Below are positions 1 through 8,072 of a stretch of 64,000 nt of DNA, piece by piece. The DNA lies in assembly GCA_017450705.1 (NCBI GenBank), contig JAFSTC010000018.1, forward strand, positions 18,058 through 82,057, written 5' to 3'. Position 1 is the stretch's first letter, and the number at the start of each line of letters is the position of its first letter. The notes under the pieces were generated by a model. It did not search any database. It had not been told where the DNA came from and saw only the letters and a program-made list of their open reading frames with translations. A program made the translations under genes and the position numbers. Origin of the DNA: Lentisphaeria bacterium (GTDB lineage Bacteria > Verrucomicrobiota > Lentisphaeria > Victivallales > Victivallaceae).

Positions 1-1
1 G

Positions 2-340
2 CCCCAGCTTTTCGCCGTCGAGGCCAGCGGCCACTTCCGCGGGCGTTATCTCGTCCTCGGCGGCAAGATATCTCCCCTGGATTCGGAGAACGGCGAGGGG
101 CTCAATCTCCGCGGTCTCTGCGATTTGGTCGAGGCCGGAAACGTCCGGGAGGTCATTCTCGCCCTGAGCAGCGACGTGGAGGGCCGCGCCACCGCCGTCT
201 TTCTGGCGGAACTTCTGGAAAAATATCCTGTCCGGGTGTCACGTCCCGCGCTGGGACTGCCCGCCGGAGCCAACCTGTCCTTCGCCGACGCCGCCACGAT
301 CGGTGCCGCGCTCCGGGGCAGGGTGGGCGTTCAGGACTGA
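2..340 (+). CDS. recR: Recombination mediator RecR, C-terminal part (5' end outside window)
   Basis: The reading frame is open from the left edge and encodes the last 112 residues of RecR, which acts with RecF/RecO to load RecA onto gapped DNA. The visible part is the second half of the Toprim domain (YLVLGGKISPLD, then VILALSSDVEGRATAVFLAELL), followed by the conserved tail GLPAGANLSFADAATIGAAL and GR. The N-terminal helix-hairpin-helix and zinc finger lie outside the window. It ends 26 nt before gltX on the same strand, so co-transcription is possible. Confidence 0.9.
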   Translation, partial: PQLFAVEASGHFRGRYLVLGGKISPLDSENGEGLNLRGLCDLVEAGNVREVILALSSDVEGRATAVFLAELLEKYPVRVSRPALGLPAGANLSFADAATIGAALRGRVGVQD

Positions 341-366
341 AAGAGCAAGGAACGGAAATCGGAAAA

Positions 367-1827
367 ATGAGCTGTATGAGTGGAAAAAAGGTGAGGACCC
401 GCTTCGCGCCGAGTCCTACGGGATTCATGCACGTCGGAAATCTGCGTACGGCGCTGTACGCCTATCTGCTGGCCAAGTCGCAGGGCGGCGACTTCGTGCT
501 GCGGATCGAAGATACCGACCGGGCCCGTTACGTCGAGGGCGCCGTCCAGGTGATCTACGACACGCTGGCCCGTGCCGGTCTGCGTCACGACGAAGGTCCC
601 GACAGGCCGGGCGATTGCGGCCCCTACGTTCAGAGCGAACGCAGGGAGATCTACGGCAAGTACGCCGAAGAGCTCGTCCGGAAGGGCAGCGCCTACTACT
701 GCTTCTGCGGCAAGCAGGAGCCTGCGGAGGAGGGGGATGAGTCCGTCACTGACGCCTCCGAGGTCTGTCCCTGCTGCGGCATGGATCCGGTGGAAGCGGC
801 GAAACGCGCCTCATCCGGGGAGCCCTTCGTGATCCGGCAGAAGATCGACCGGAGCGGCGTCTCCGTCTTCACGGACGCCGTTTTCGGCGAGATCACCATC
901 GAGAACAAGGTGCTGGACGACCAGATTTTGCTCAAGAGCGACGGCATGCCCACCTACAACTTCGCCAACGTGGTGGACGATCATCTGATGGGCATCACTC
1001 ACGTCGTCCGGGGGTCCGAATACCTTTCGTCCACGCCCAAGTACAATCTGCTGTACCGGGCTTTCGGATGGGAGCTGCCGGTCTACGTGCATCTGCCGCT
1101 CATCATGGGCCGCAACGCGGAGGGGGAGATCTCCAAACTCTCCAAGCGGCACGGTTCCGTGAGCTTCGAGAATCTGCTGGCCGAGGGATATCTGCCGGAG
1201 GCCGTCGTCAACTATATCGCCCTGCTGGGCTGGTCGCCCAAGTCCGATCAGGAACTGTTTTCCCTCGAAGAGCTGGTGGAGCGGTTCGACGTCTCGGGGC
1301 TCAACAAATCCCCGGCCGTGTTCGACTACGGCAAGCTGCGCTGGATGAACTCCGAATATATAAAAAGACTGTCGCCCGAAGAATTTGCCGCGGCGGCGCA
1401 TCCCTTTGCGGCCCTTCCGGAAAAGCTGGAGCCGGTGTGGGGAAAGATCGCGTCTCTGCTGCATCAGCGCACCGAGCTGCTCTCGGAGATCCCTCAAAAA
1501 ATCGCGTTTCTCGCCGAACTGCCTTCCTACGAAACGGATCTCTTTTTCAACAAGAAAAGCAAGAGCTCGCCCGAGACGGCCAAAGCTGTCCTGGCGGAGC
1601 TTCTGCCCCGGTTCGAGGCGCTGGAGGAGATGGCCCGTGAGGCCGTGGGGAAGCTTATCGAGGACTATGCCGAGGCGCACGGCGTCAAACTGGGACAGCC
1701 CATGTGGGCGGTCCGGATCGCCCTATCCGGGCTTCCCGTCACGCCCGGCGGGCCCGGCGAGATCATGGAGATCCTCGGCCGCGAAGAGTCCCTGAAACGG
1801 CTCAGAGCGGCTCTCGAACGGCTGTAA
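367..1827 (+). CDS. gltX: Glutamyl-tRNA synthetase
   Basis: Class I aminoacyl-tRNA synthetase of 486 aa that charges tRNA(Glu), a normal length for the family. The HIGH-type signature is HVGN at residues 22-25 after RTRFAPSPTG, and the KMSKS-type loop is KLSKR at 257-261. A cysteine-rich insert (C112-x-C114 and C134-x-C136-C137) matches the zinc-binding segment of many GluRS enzymes. The C-terminal third is the helical anticodon-binding part. The ATG at 367 is used; a second ATG three codons later is an alternative and neither has a strong Shine-Dalgarno. No convincing terminator follows. Whether it is discriminating or also charges tRNA(Gln) cannot be read from sequence. Confidence 0.96.
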   Translation: MSCMSGKKVRTRFAPSPTGFMHVGNLRTALYAYLLAKSQGGDFVLRIEDTDRARYVEGAVQVIYDTLARAGLRHDEGPDRPGDCGPYVQSERREIYGKYAEELVRKGSAYYCFCGKQEPAEEGDESVTDASEVCPCCGMDPVEAAKRASSGEPFVIRQKIDRSGVSVFTDAVFGEITIENKVLDDQILLKSDGMPTYNFANVVDDHLMGITHVVRGSEYLSSTPKYNLLYRAFGWELPVYVHLPLIMGRNAEGEISKLSKRHGSVSFENLLAEGYLPEAVVNYIALLGWSPKSDQELFSLEELVERFDVSGLNKSPAVFDYGKLRWMNSEYIKRLSPEEFAAAAHPFAALPEKLEPVWGKIASLLHQRTELLSEIPQKIAFLAELPSYETDLFFNKKSKSSPETAKAVLAELLPRFEALEEMAREAVGKLIEDYAEAHGVKLGQPMWAVRIALSGLPVTPGGPGEIMEILGREESLKRLRAALERL

Positions 1828-1871
1828 CGCGTTTTTTTTCGCAAAAAATCGGAAAAATATCGATATTCGGT

Positions 1872-1900
1872 TTGACTTTTCGCAAAACAGTCGTTAAAGT
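1872..1900 (+). promoter_or_regulatory. Sigma70-type promoter for the membrane-anchored orphan gene
   Basis: TTGACT (1872-1877), 17 nt, TAAAGT (1895-1900). It lies just downstream of a perfect 12-bp palindrome AATATCGATATT (1856-1867) and about 70 nt before the strong ribosome binding site of the next gene. Confidence 0.6.
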
Positions 1901-1968
1901 ATGTAACGGTGCAGGTTTATTTGTATCTGTGCCTGAAGCCAAAATCCATATTTCAGGGAGGTATAAAA

Positions 1969-2724
1969 ATGGTAGCATTGTGGGTCATCGTTATGGCGGT
2001 CGGTCTTGTCGGAATGATCGTCTGCAGCAAGAAGCAGAAAACCAATCCGGCGATGCAGCCCGTCGGCATCCTTCTCTTCATCGTCGTTCTGATCGGCGCC
2101 GTCATGCTTCTCAAGTCCATGGACGTCTTCGGCGGCGGCAGCTCCTCGGTCCTCAACAGCGAGATGAGATTCGCCGAGTCCCGCGGCGTCAAGATCGCCA
2201 AGTACGTGGCCGGTATCGCCGGCGGCAAGGAAGTCCTCTTCATCGTCGACAAGAACTACGAGCAGGGTGATCTGGGCAAGCGTGTCGTCGAGGCTCTCAA
2301 GAAGAACTGCGGCGGCACCCTCGTTCTCGACAGCATCCCCGTCCCGGCCGATGCCGAGGCCAACGGTACGCCCATCGAGGAATTCATGAAGGCTTCCCAC
2401 ATGGACGCCCTTCTGGCCAAGCACCCCAACGCCGCTGTCATCGTCAGCAACATCGGTCTGCCCCAGGATGCGGCCAAGATGGCTTATTTCAAGGCTCCCG
2501 CCGCGGCCCGTCCCAAGATGGTCCTGATGAACGCCGGTTTCGTCACCAATTTCGATTTCCTCAAGGCTCTGCAGAAGGGTGACATCGAGGCCGTCATCGT
2601 GACCAGCCCCAGCGCCAAGTATGACATCAAGGCCCCCGGCGATCTGGACAAGGCCTTCGATATCCGCTACGTCCTGGTCACCAAGGCCAACGCCGACCAG
2701 TACAAGGATCAGCTTCCCCGTTAA
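1969..2724 (+). CDS. Membrane-anchored protein of unknown function, probably highly expressed
   Basis: The 251-aa product is not recognised. Two hydrophobic segments lie near the N-terminus (about residues 1-18 and 29-47), separated by a short basic loop (SKKQK). An alternating alpha/beta soluble domain follows, with strand-like segments EVLFIVD, GTLVLDSIP, NAAVIVSNIG, KMVLMNAG and EAVIVTSP. It resembles half of a periplasmic-binding or Rossmann-like fold, but no catalytic motif is obvious. The start at 1969 was preferred over an in-frame ATG at 1909 because GGAGG sits at ideal spacing. Lysine is nearly always AAG and third positions are strongly C/G, which with a good promoter and terminator suggests an abundant protein. 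Confidence 0.8.
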   Translation: MVALWVIVMAVGLVGMIVCSKKQKTNPAMQPVGILLFIVVLIGAVMLLKSMDVFGGGSSSVLNSEMRFAESRGVKIAKYVAGIAGGKEVLFIVDKNYEQGDLGKRVVEALKKNCGGTLVLDSIPVPADAEANGTPIEEFMKASHMDALLAKHPNAAVIVSNIGLPQDAAKMAYFKAPAAARPKMVLMNAGFVTNFDFLKALQKGDIEAVIVTSPSAKYDIKAPGDLDKAFDIRYVLVTKANADQYKDQLPR

Positions 2725-2754
2725 GCTGATTTCCCGAATACAGCGGAATGCGAG

Positions 2755-2784
2755 AAACTCCCGGTTCGTCCGGGAGTTTTTTTT
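2755..2784 (+). terminator. Rho-independent terminator
   Basis: A 9-bp perfect stem (AACTCCCGG at 2756-2764 with CCGGGAGTT at 2770-2778), a 5-nt loop and a run of eight T. It closes the orphan gene that stops at 2724. Confidence 0.9.
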
Positions 2785-2804
2785 GACTTTTTTTCGTTTG
2801 CGCA

Positions 2805-2833
2805 TTGACTTCCCGCCGGAAACGGTATATAGT
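2805..2833 (+). promoter_or_regulatory. Sigma70-type promoter for the M20 amidohydrolase
   Basis: TTGACT (2805-2810), 17 nt, TATAGT (2828-2833). It gives a leader of about 150 nt before the start at 2990. I saw no riboswitch-like structure in that leader. Confidence 0.65.
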
Positions 2834-2989
2834 TTATACCAGAAAGCAGGTCGATCTCGGAACAAGATTATCATCGGGCTCTCTTTTGAGCTTATTGTTT
2901 TGTGTTTGCGCGAGATGTCAATCCTGCTTTCTTTTTATTGAGGATCAGCGCCCGGATCGGGGCGTCTTTCATATCTGCCGGAGGTGAAC

Positions 2990-4138
2990 ATGCTTGATGT
3001 GGAAAATATTTTCGACGGTGTGACGGCTCTCCGTCATAAGCTGCACACGATCCCCGAGATCGCGGGGAAGGAGTTTCAGACCCAGAAGGCGATCCGCGCG
3101 TATATCAGCGATCTGCCGCTGGAAGTCCTGCCGCCTTTTCTCGAGACCGACACCGTCGCCTTTCTGCGCGGCGGAAGGGGGGAGGGGCCCAATGTGACCC
3201 TGCGGGCGGATATCGACGCCCTGCCGGTCACCGAGCAGACCGGAGCCGCTTTCGCTTCGCAGACCTGCGGCATGATGCACGCCTGCGGCCATGACGTCCA
3301 CACTTCCATGCTGGCCGGCGCCGCGCGGATCCTGGCCTCCTGCCGTGAGGAACTCTGCGGGAGCGTCCGTTTCGTGTGGCAGCCGGGGGAGGAATGCGTG
3401 GCCATGGGCAAACAGCTGGTCGAAGCCGGCGCCATCGACGATCCTCTTCCGGACAGGATGACCGCGATCCATGTTGCGCCGGGAATCCCGCTGGGGACAC
3501 TGGCGGTCAAATACGGGCCCATCATGGCGTCCAGCACCCACTTCAAGGTCATCGTGACCGGCAGGAGCGGCCACGGGAGCACCCCCTTCAAGGCGGCAAG
3601 TCCGATTTTGGCCGCCGCGGCGATGATCACCGATCTCCAGCAGATCATTCCCAACAGGATCGATCCGCAGAACACCGCCGTTCTGAGTTTCGGCGTCTTC
3701 AAGGCCGGCGAGATCGAGAACGTCATCCCGGATCAGGCGGTCTTCGCCGGGACCATCCGGGCGCTGGATATGGAGACCGCGCGGACCGTGATGGAGTCCG
3801 TTCAGTCCATCTGCCGGAGCATGGCGGAGGCCTATCAGGTCAAAGCCGATTTCGACATCCATTACGCCTACCGGGTGACCTCCAACGACAAGGCTCAGAC
3901 CGACATGGCGGTACAGGCCGCCGGGGAGGCGGGCGTTCCCGTGCAGTGGCTCGAGAAGGCCTCCATGGGCGCGGAGGATTTCAGTTATTTCCTCGACCGG
4001 GCCCCCGGGGTTTACGTCCGGCTCGGCGTCGGCGATGCGCCCCCGCTGCACAACAGCCGTCTTCTGCCTCCCGACGAGGTGATGAAGAACGGGATCAGGT
4101 ATCTGGTCGCCTTCGCGCTGGACGCGCTGAAAAAATAG
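2990..4138 (+). CDS. M20-family metallo-amidohydrolase (N-acyl amino acid / hippurate hydrolase type)
   Basis: A 382-aa cytoplasmic di-metal hydrolase of the AmhX/HipO/IAL group, which removes acyl groups from N-acylated amino acids or related amides. Metal-site motifs are present: RADIDALP, then HACGHD at residues 97-102, PGEE in WQPGEE, HVAPG, and GAEDFSYFL near the C-terminus. A dimerisation-type domain lies in the middle. The ATG at 2990 is preferred to the in-frame GTG at 2984 because GGAGGT precedes it at ideal distance. The gene stands alone between its promoter and a convergent K+ channel gene. The substrate cannot be inferred from context. Confidence 0.88.
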   Translation: MLDVENIFDGVTALRHKLHTIPEIAGKEFQTQKAIRAYISDLPLEVLPPFLETDTVAFLRGGRGEGPNVTLRADIDALPVTEQTGAAFASQTCGMMHACGHDVHTSMLAGAARILASCREELCGSVRFVWQPGEECVAMGKQLVEAGAIDDPLPDRMTAIHVAPGIPLGTLAVKYGPIMASSTHFKVIVTGRSGHGSTPFKAASPILAAAAMITDLQQIIPNRIDPQNTAVLSFGVFKAGEIENVIPDQAVFAGTIRALDMETARTVMESVQSICRSMAEAYQVKADFDIHYAYRVTSNDKAQTDMAVQAAGEAGVPVQWLEKASMGAEDFSYFLDRAPGVYVRLGVGDAPPLHNSRLLPPDEVMKNGIRYLVAFALDALKK

Positions 4139-4153
4139 TCCATTTCCGCAGGA

Positions 4154-4975
4154 CTACAGTTTTTTGCCGCAGTGGGGGCAGTAGGTCGGTTTTTCCTTGT
4201 CCCCGTCGTTTCCGGGGGCTGCCGTTTTCTTCTCCAGCAGTTCCATGAAGCCGGAACTCAAAATGCTGGTCGGCACGGCGACCATGCCGATGCCCATGAT
4301 GGCGATGACCGCCCCGAGAAGCCGCCCGATGGCGGTGATGGGGTAGATATCGCCGTAACCCACCGTCGTCAGCGTCGCGACGGCCCACCACAGTCCCGAA
4401 AAGGCATTGGGGAATTTATCCGGCTGGGCGTCGTGTTCTGCGTAATAGATCAGCAATGAGGCGATGACCAGCAGAATGAGGACGAAAAAGACGGAGACGA
4501 GGATCTCCCTGTACTTCTTTTTGAAGACCTCTCCGATGGAGACCAGCGCTTCGGAGTAGCGGTTGAGTTTGAAGACCCGGAGCAGCCGCACCAGACGGAT
4601 GGCCCGGAGCCCCACCAGATCGATGGGCAGGAACATGGGCAGATAGAAGGGTAATATGGCGACGAGGTCGATGACGGCCATGCCGGAGGTGACGTACTTC
4701 AGCCGGGCGCGGACCGGAGAGAGCTCCGGGTACAGCAGATTCGCCGTCCAGATGCGCAGAAGATATTCCGCCGTGAAAACGATGATCGACGCCCTCTCGA
4801 GCCCGTTCAGAAACCCTGTGGTCTCCCGCGAGATGTCGAAGGTCATGATGAAGACCGAGGCGATGCTGACGAAGATCAGCCCCATGATGAAGACGTCGAA
4901 AATCTTGCTGGCGACGTTTCCTTTCTCGGCCGGCTGGATGACGGAAAAGACGGTTTGTTTGATGCGAAGATACAT
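4154..4975 (-). CDS. Voltage-gated-type potassium channel with a C-terminal zinc-knuckle tail
   Basis: A 273-aa six-helix ion channel. S1-S4 lie in roughly the first 150 residues. The S4-like helix carries regularly spaced arginines (LRAIRLVRLLRVFKLNR), and the pore loop has the K+ selectivity filter TVGYGD after LWWAVATL. S6 is followed by a short cytoplasmic tail ending YCPHCGKKL, a single CxxC knuckle as in zinc ribbons. The gene is monocistronic and converges with the amidohydrolase, 15 nt between stops. The start at 4975 has GGGGGAG about 9 nt upstream. Selectivity for K+ is secure by motif; gating by voltage is inferred from S4. Confidence 0.9.
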   Translation of the reverse strand: MYLRIKQTVFSVIQPAEKGNVASKIFDVFIMGLIFVSIASVFIMTFDISRETTGFLNGLERASIIVFTAEYLLRIWTANLLYPELSPVRARLKYVTSGMAVIDLVAILPFYLPMFLPIDLVGLRAIRLVRLLRVFKLNRYSEALVSIGEVFKKKYREILVSVFFVLILLVIASLLIYYAEHDAQPDKFPNAFSGLWWAVATLTTVGYGDIYPITAIGRLLGAVIAIMGIGMVAVPTSILSSGFMELLEKKTAAPGNDGDKEKPTYCPHCGKKL

Positions 4976-5007
4976 GGCGTGACGCTCCCCCTGTGTGTTC
5001 TGCCTAA

Positions 5008-5036
5008 AATATACCGCGGGAGAGAGGGAAATGCAA
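5008..5036 (-). promoter_or_regulatory. Promoter for the K+ channel gene
   Basis: Read on the minus strand: TTGCAT (5031-5036), 17 nt, TATATT (5008-5013), about 33 nt before the ATG. Confidence 0.6.
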
Positions 5037-5047
5037 GAGGTGCGGTG

Positions 5048-6562
5048 TCACAGAAAGTCGACGGGCAGTTTCCCCAGCTTCCGCGCGAATTCCGGGAGCA
5101 TGGCCAGCAGCAGGGGCAGACGGCCCGTTGCCACGTGACAGATCGCCTGAGGATCGCCTCCCCGTTTGCCGCCGGAAAGGACGAGCACGGGATTTTTCCC
5201 CGCGTTGACCTTGCGGAGTTCGAGGTGGTCCCAGTCCGCGATGGAAACGGCGTTTTCGAGCGGCTTCTCCTGTGCGGAAGTCCGGACGCGGCAGAGCTTT
5301 TTCTCCTGAAGATCGATCACCGTTTTTTTCGACAGGAACAGAGGGATCAGGAAGAACAGCGCAAAAACGAGAAGCAACAGTCCGGAGGCGTTCCTGACGA
5401 AAAACAGGAAGACCAGAGAGAAGATTACGTGCAGGGAAAAGACGATCACGAGCGCGGCGTTCCCTCCGTTGGGGAGGACGCAGTAACGGTCGAGCCGGTA
5501 CTCCGGCATTTTGCCCAACGTCGTGCCGAAATCGGCCTTTGCGCTTTTTCTTTGCGTCGTCGTCTTCTTCAGGACGATCTGCGGTTTCTCCGGGAGTGAC
5601 TCGAGGTAATCCGACAGCTCCCGGGGGATCCCGATTTTCCCGGAAGGAAGATTGCGGAAGGCCGTGAATCCAAAAATGCCGCCGATGACGAGAAAGAAGG
5701 CGGCGGGGAGGTAGCGGATCAGGCCCCAGGACCCGCGGTAAGTCACGATGGCAGCGGATTCCCGCGGGGCCTCCGGGTTGACGAGGATGCGCCTTTTGTC
5801 TCCGGGCTTGACCTGCCGGGGGAAGGTGTCGTCCCCGTAAAGGATCCTGCTGCCGCGGAAGGTTTCTCCCTTGTAAGTGTAGCGGTACTCGATGTCCGAG
5901 ACGGTTTTCGATCCTTTGCCGGAACGGACGCGTTTTGTCTGGTTTTTGAGGATCGTTCCCTCCACGACGGTCCATGTCCGGACCCTTCTGTTCCAGTTGA
6001 GCTGATTGCCGAACGTGATCGCACCGCCCAGCAGGAAGCCGGCCGAGACGAGAGAGAGGATGATTTTTTCCGCGCGGGTGTTCGTGACCCGGCGGACCCA
6101 CTGCTGGAGATTTTTGTCGCAGGAAGACGCTTTTTCCCCGGATGCGGGGGAGGGGGGCCTGACGCGGTTCTCAAGTTCGCATTTGATCTCTTTCCGGGCC
6201 TCCGCGGAAAAGAACTTCAGCTCCCAGCGGCGGTGTTTCCCGTCTTTGAGGTCGAAATCGACGGCGGCAGGCGACTCGGGAGCCCGCATGTCGGGCGTCT
6301 GAAAGCGGAGCCCGGCGATTTCGGACAAGGTGACGGGGAAGGGGATGACGCCGATGAAAAGGACGGCCTTCTTTTCCCCGAACCGGACGAAGCGGATGAG
6401 CGGGGCCGCAAAAAGAAGGCCGACAAGCGGGAAATACAGCCAGTCTCCCGGCCGTTCCGCCGTCAGCGCGAGGATCGTGACGAAGCAGAATGCCCCGAAG
6501 AGGACGATGCCGAAATGCGGGTTGCCGAAGAAGGTTTTTCCCTGACCTGTCGTGCTGTCCAT
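5048..6562 (-). CDS. DUF3592-type membrane protein
   Basis: A 504-aa membrane protein of unknown function. The N-terminus has two hydrophobic segments within about residues 15-60. After a soluble stretch, a third segment precedes a DUF3592-like module (WTVVEGTILKNQ, then the IEYRYTYKGETFRGSRI pattern and GDKRRILVNPEAPRES) and another hydrophobic helix. The C-terminal half repeats a membrane segment and ends in a soluble domain. DUF3592 proteins are poorly characterised and no catalytic residues are visible. GGGAGGG lies upstream of the ATG. The gene is divergent from the lipoprotein-type flavoprotein gene at 6702. Confidence 0.75.
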   Translation of the reverse strand: MDSTTGQGKTFFGNPHFGIVLFGAFCFVTILALTAERPGDWLYFPLVGLLFAAPLIRFVRFGEKKAVLFIGVIPFPVTLSEIAGLRFQTPDMRAPESPAAVDFDLKDGKHRRWELKFFSAEARKEIKCELENRVRPPSPASGEKASSCDKNLQQWVRRVTNTRAEKIILSLVSAGFLLGGAITFGNQLNWNRRVRTWTVVEGTILKNQTKRVRSGKGSKTVSDIEYRYTYKGETFRGSRILYGDDTFPRQVKPGDKRRILVNPEAPRESAAIVTYRGSWGLIRYLPAAFFLVIGGIFGFTAFRNLPSGKIGIPRELSDYLESLPEKPQIVLKKTTTQRKSAKADFGTTLGKMPEYRLDRYCVLPNGGNAALVIVFSLHVIFSLVFLFFVRNASGLLLLVFALFFLIPLFLSKKTVIDLQEKKLCRVRTSAQEKPLENAVSIADWDHLELRKVNAGKNPVLVLSGGKRGGDPQAICHVATGRLPLLLAMLPEFARKLGKLPVDFL

Positions 6563-6580
6563 GTTTCCCTCCCGGGGTCT

Positions 6581-6608
6581 AATATAGCACGATTTCCCGT
6601 CCGCGCAA
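6581..6608 (-). promoter_or_regulatory. Promoter for the DUF3592 protein gene
   Basis: Minus-strand reading: TTGCGC (6603-6608), 16 nt, TATATT (6581-6586). It is divergent from the promoter at 6620-6648; the two -35 boxes are only 11 nt apart. Confidence 0.55.
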
Positions 6609-6619
6609 GATGCTTCCGC

Positions 6620-6648
6620 TTGAAATCCCCGTCCGGGGGCGTTATATT
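6620..6648 (+). promoter_or_regulatory. Promoter for the lipoprotein-type FMN-binding protein gene
   Basis: TTGAAA (6620-6625), 17 nt, TATATT (6643-6648), about 54 nt before the ATG at 6702. Confidence 0.6.
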
Positions 6649-6701
6649 GGATGTCATGTCCGGGGCCGGACTTTCAACCGTAACGGAAAGGATTTTGTCT
6701 T

Positions 6702-7208
6702 ATGACCGGAAAACATTTGATCCCGTTGTGCGCCGTCATGCTGGCCGTTGTCTGCGGATGCGCGACCGCTCAGGAAAAGGCTTCTGGAAAAGCGCCGGAA
6801 AAGATGCCCTCCACCGTTGCCGATGTCCGCGACTTTCTGAAAAAGACCCATGTCTACTATCTGGCCACCGTGGACGGCGATCAGCCCCGGGTGCGTCCCT
6901 TCGGAACGGTCTTGCTCTACGAGGGAAAACTCTACATCCAGACCGGGCGGAAGAAGAACGTCTCCAAGCAGATCGCCCGCAACGGCAAGGTGGAGCTGTG
7001 CGCCTACGACGGTTCCTGCTGGCTGCGCCTCACGGGGACGCTGGTGGACGATGACCGCCGCGCGCCCAAAGCCGCCATGCTGGAGGCCCATCCCGGTTTG
7101 AAAAAGATGTACAGCCCCGACGACGCCAATACGCAGGTGCTTTACTTCAAGGACGCGACGGCCGTGTTCAACTTCTTCGGCCGTCCGCCGGTCACGGTCA
7201 AGTTTTGA
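6702..7208 (+). CDS. Pyridoxamine 5'-phosphate oxidase-family (FMN-binding split barrel) protein with a lipoprotein signal
   Basis: A 168-aa protein. Residues 1-19 are a signal sequence ending in the lipobox VCGC, so cleavage before C20 and lipid anchoring are predicted. A short linker leads to a PPOX-like split barrel from about residue 40: TVADVRDFL, then YYLATVDGDQPRVRPFG, the characteristic FMN-binding opening of this family, followed by KNVSKQIARNGKVELC. Related cytoplasmic proteins bind FMN, F420 or heme; the cofactor here is unknown. An exported, lipidated member is unusual. It converges with sfsA and the two stop codons overlap by 11 nt. Confidence 0.8.
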   Translation: MTGKHLIPLCAVMLAVVCGCATAQEKASGKAPEKMPSTVADVRDFLKKTHVYYLATVDGDQPRVRPFGTVLLYEGKLYIQTGRKKNVSKQIARNGKVELCAYDGSCWLRLTGTLVDDDRRAPKAAMLEAHPGLKKMYSPDDANTQVLYFKDATAVFNFFGRPPVTVKF

Positions 7209-7905
7209 ATTTAAGATCGGCTTCGACCGGTCCGTCTATTTCGATCGAGTCCGGGGTGACGCGGCAGTCCCGAACGAGGAGTTTTACCCCGGCGCGGACG
7301 GCGCGGCGCAGGGCGTTGCCGAACCCGGGATGCAGGGCGTCGTTGGGGCCGAAACGGCGGACGCCCTTCATCTGGATGACGAAGAAGATGTACGCCTCGA
7401 ACCCTTTCCTGACGCAGTCGGCAAGTTCGTTGAGGTGCTTGACGCCCCGTTCCGTCGGCGCATCGGGGAAGAGCGCGATCCCCCCGTCCTCCAGCGTCAC
7501 CCCCTTGACTTCGATGAAGGCGCGGCGCTCCCCGTCCTCGGCGAAAATGTCGAAGCGGGAGCTCCCGAAGGTGACCTCGCGTCTGAAAACCGTCCGGGGC
7601 GAAAAGAGGCCCGACGCGGGCAGCCACTCGAGGGCCGCAGCATTGGGGACCTGGGAATCCATGTTGATCAGCAGCGCCTCCTTTCCGGGGCGTTTTTTTT
7701 CGACGGCGATCAGGTCGAAAGGCGTCTTCCGCGCGGGATTTTCGGCTTTTTCGAGATAGACGCGGGCTCCCGGCATCAGCAGTTCCCGGCACCGGCCCGT
7801 GTTTTTGACGTGGACCGTTTCGATCCCGTTCGCGAGCTCCACCTCCGCGATGAAGCGGTTGCGCCGGACGAGGAAGCGGCCCGGAACGACGTTTTTGTAG
7901 CGCAT
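7198..7905 (-). CDS. sfsA: SfsA-family DNA/RNA nuclease
   Basis: A 235-aa SfsA homologue, named as a sugar-fermentation stimulation protein and later described as a nuclease-fold protein. An N-terminal OB-like part (RFLVRRNRFIAEVEL, CRELLMPG) precedes a PD-(D/E)XK-like C-terminal part with RFDIF, FIEVKGVTL, FPDAPTERG and a KHLNEL-type helix. The frame stays open upstream to 8010, but the start at 7905 is chosen because it gives the family N-terminus, has AAGG upstream and lies downstream of a good promoter. It overlaps the 3' end of the convergent flavoprotein gene. Confidence 0.88.
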   Translation of the reverse strand: MRYKNVVPGRFLVRRNRFIAEVELANGIETVHVKNTGRCRELLMPGARVYLEKAENPARKTPFDLIAVEKKRPGKEALLINMDSQVPNAAALEWLPASGLFSPRTVFRREVTFGSSRFDIFAEDGERRAFIEVKGVTLEDGGIALFPDAPTERGVKHLNELADCVRKGFEAYIFFVIQMKGVRRFGPNDALHPGFGNALRRAVRAGVKLLVRDCRVTPDSIEIDGPVEADLKFKT

Positions 7906-7936
7906 GACGCCTTTTCCCTTCTTCCGATTTTCGGGT

Positions 7937-7965
7937 ACTATAGCTTGCCGCACCGGGAAATGCAA
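7937..7965 (-). promoter_or_regulatory. Promoter for sfsA
   Basis: Minus strand: TTGCAT (7960-7965), 17 nt, TATAGT (7937-7942). It supports the shorter sfsA start at 7905. Confidence 0.6.
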
Positions 7966-7997
7966 GGGGAAAACGCTGTGTTTTCTTCGTTTCGGAC

Positions 7998-8026
7998 TGT
8001 AAAAAAGCACGGACCGGGCTTATATT
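7998..8026 (+). promoter_or_regulatory. Probable promoter for the arylamine N-acetyltransferase gene
   Basis: TATATT (8021-8026) with a weak TGTAAA (7998-8003) 17 nt upstream. A GC-rich inverted repeat lies in the short leader. Confidence 0.4.
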
Positions 8027-8072
8027 ATGGCGGAGCGCGGCGGGGGACCGCGCGGAATTTCGGGGGTCGTTC

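Noticed and set aside
1827..1870. T-rich stretch after gltX as a terminator
   Set aside because: Only GCG/CGC could pair around eight T; no stem precedes the T-run.
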